This document shows, one piece after another, positions 63,229-64,000 of a stretch of 64,000 nucleotides of DNA. The DNA is from Leptotrichia shahii. GTDB taxonomy: Bacteria > Fusobacteriota > Fusobacteriia > Fusobacteriales > Leptotrichiaceae. The DNA lies in assembly GCF_008327825.1 (NCBI RefSeq), contig NZ_AP019827.1, forward strand, positions 1,054,001 to 1,118,000, written 5' to 3'. Made by a program: the position numbers and the translations under genes. A model generated the notes under the pieces. It was not told where the DNA came from. It saw nothing but the letters and a program-made list of their open reading frames with translations, and did no database searches. Every line of letters begins with the position of its first letter. Position 1 is the first letter of the stretch.

Positions 63229-64000
63229 TCAAATATCATCAAAATCAAATTCTTCTAATCCTGCAATTATTTCTTTCTCATTTTCTCCCAAATCATCATT
63301 TATTACAGCACTTACATCATTTTTATTCAAGCCCCATATTTCTGCAATATTTTCTGCAATATCATGCTTTTCATTTGAAGTAAAATCAGCAAAAGCTCTT
63401 CTTAAAAATAATAATGCTCTTTTAAATTCTTCCTCATCTAAGTTTGAAATATAGTTTTGGAGTTTTTCCCAAAGTCCAAGTCTTGCAATTAAGGTGTAAT
63501 GATTTTTCATCGATAGACCTTCAAACCAAGTTGCTCCTAAATCTGCGGGAACTCCTTTTGATAATCTTTTTTCGACTTCTTTTCCAAGTACTTCATTATC
63601 AATTTTTCCAGCTTCCAATAATATAGCCATTGCAAGTCCTGAGATTTTTGTATTTAAATCGTCTCTTTTTGAAATTTCTGAAAGAAGTGAATACCATCTT
63701 TCTCTATCTAAAAAATCATGATTTTCAATTACAGTATGCATTATTATTATACTTTTAGCTAGTTCTACTGCTGCATTATTGTCGCAAAAAGACTCGCTTG
63801 GCAATATTAAGCAAACTCTTAAAAAGAGTTGCTCAAGAATAGGAATCAGCACCTTTGTATCTAATTTTCTGATATCGCCATAACGAAGCATTAGTGATAA
63901 AGTTGACATCGTCTTGGCTATTTCATCAATAGGGACGTCGCCTGTTATGAAATTTTGCAATGCTTGAAACGCTTTTTCTAGTGCTTTTGGCATTCCGCAA
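63229..64000 (-). CDS. C-terminal part of a DUF5682-like protein (cut by window edge)
   Basis: The frame is open to the window edge (the codons before the ATG at 63993 read Cys-Gly), so only the last 257 codons are visible. The fragment is helical, with EEFKRALLFLRRAFADFTSNEKHDIAENIAEIW split in two helices and an acidic end (GLEEFDFDDI). This resembles the C-terminal region of DUF5682 proteins, which are encoded with VWA, MoxR and DUF5691 genes; that assignment is by pattern and context. The VWA gene starts 76 bases after it. Confidence 0.65.
   Translation of the reverse strand, partial: CGMPKALEKAFQALQNFITGDVPIDEIAKTMSTLSLMLRYGDIRKLDTKVLIPILEQLFLRVCLILPSESFCDNNAAVELAKSIIIMHTVIENHDFLDRERWYSLLSEISKRDDLNTKISGLAMAILLEAGKIDNEVLGKEVEKRLSKGVPADLGATWFEGLSMKNHYTLIARLGLWEKLQNYISNLDEEEFKRALLFLRRAFADFTSNEKHDIAENIAEIWGLNKNDVSAVINDDLGENEKEIIAGLEEFDFDDI

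Noticed and set aside
1-64000. tRNA or rRNA genes
   Set aside because: I looked for GC-rich clover-leaf or rRNA-like blocks and saw none; a tRNA scan would be decisive.

Overview
The window is about 64 kb of very AT-rich bacterial chromosome. Base composition, codon use and gene content point to a fusobacterium of the Leptotrichia type. This rests on gene families and overall character, not on a database match. Most genes are ordinary housekeeping genes packed head to tail: leftward for most of 18.3-57.1 kb and 58.8-64 kb, rightward for 0-18 kb, with short rightward islands at 26.8-27.3, 41.6-42.9 and 57.7-58.6 kb.

0-13.1 kb is a histidine biosynthesis cluster in the order hisG (3' end only), hisD, hisC, hisB, hisH, hisA, hisF, hisIE and a PHP histidinol-phosphatase (hisK). 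It is interrupted by four unrelated units: an AAA ATPase, an AlkD-like DNA glycosylase, a secreted protein and a frameshifted MNT nucleotidyltransferase. It ends with the metabolite-repair enzyme nnr. Next come bactofilin, ribF, scpA, murJ and a small nuclease-like protein (13.6-18 kb).

18.0-23.4 kb is an accessory island: a tyrosine integrase, a PLD-nuclease/SF2-helicase/DUF3427 protein and a DEDDh exonuclease. The last two each carry a single-base frameshift in a short homopolymer. lepA, a YdcF-like protein, VapD, a YefM-YoeB toxin-antitoxin pair with a clear promoter and operator, and an asymmetric heterodimeric ABC exporter follow (23.5-31 kb). 31.2-43 kb holds an esterase/ATP-grasp pair, queH, an aminotransferase, a secreted amidase, a set of uncharacterised membrane and TPR proteins, a repeat protein of the MORN/YwqK type and a small secreted protein.

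43-48 kb has an OsmC protein, an NADH oxidase and a decayed polymorphic-toxin/immunity locus. 48.2-52.2 kb is an anaerobic sulfite reductase operon (asrABC) led by a formate/nitrite-family channel that probably exports HS-, and ending in a 48-residue acidic small protein. dusA, an M48 lipoprotein protease, a possible IS200/IS605 relic, galU, a PH-SHOCT protein and mscL follow.

The right end (58.8-64 kb) has a short FtsZ homologue with no C-terminal tail, next to a multi-spanning membrane protein and tcdA. A VWA protein and the end of what looks like a DUF5682 protein complete the window; these two probably belong to a MoxR-VWA type system that continues beyond it. The most interesting items are the tail-less FtsZ, the toxin relic with its linked immunity gene, the hairpin between ribosome binding site and start codon of the sulfite-operon channel, and the candidate promoter-RNA-terminator unit beside the integrase. 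Five independent single-base shifts in homopolymers raise the question of gene decay versus sequence error.
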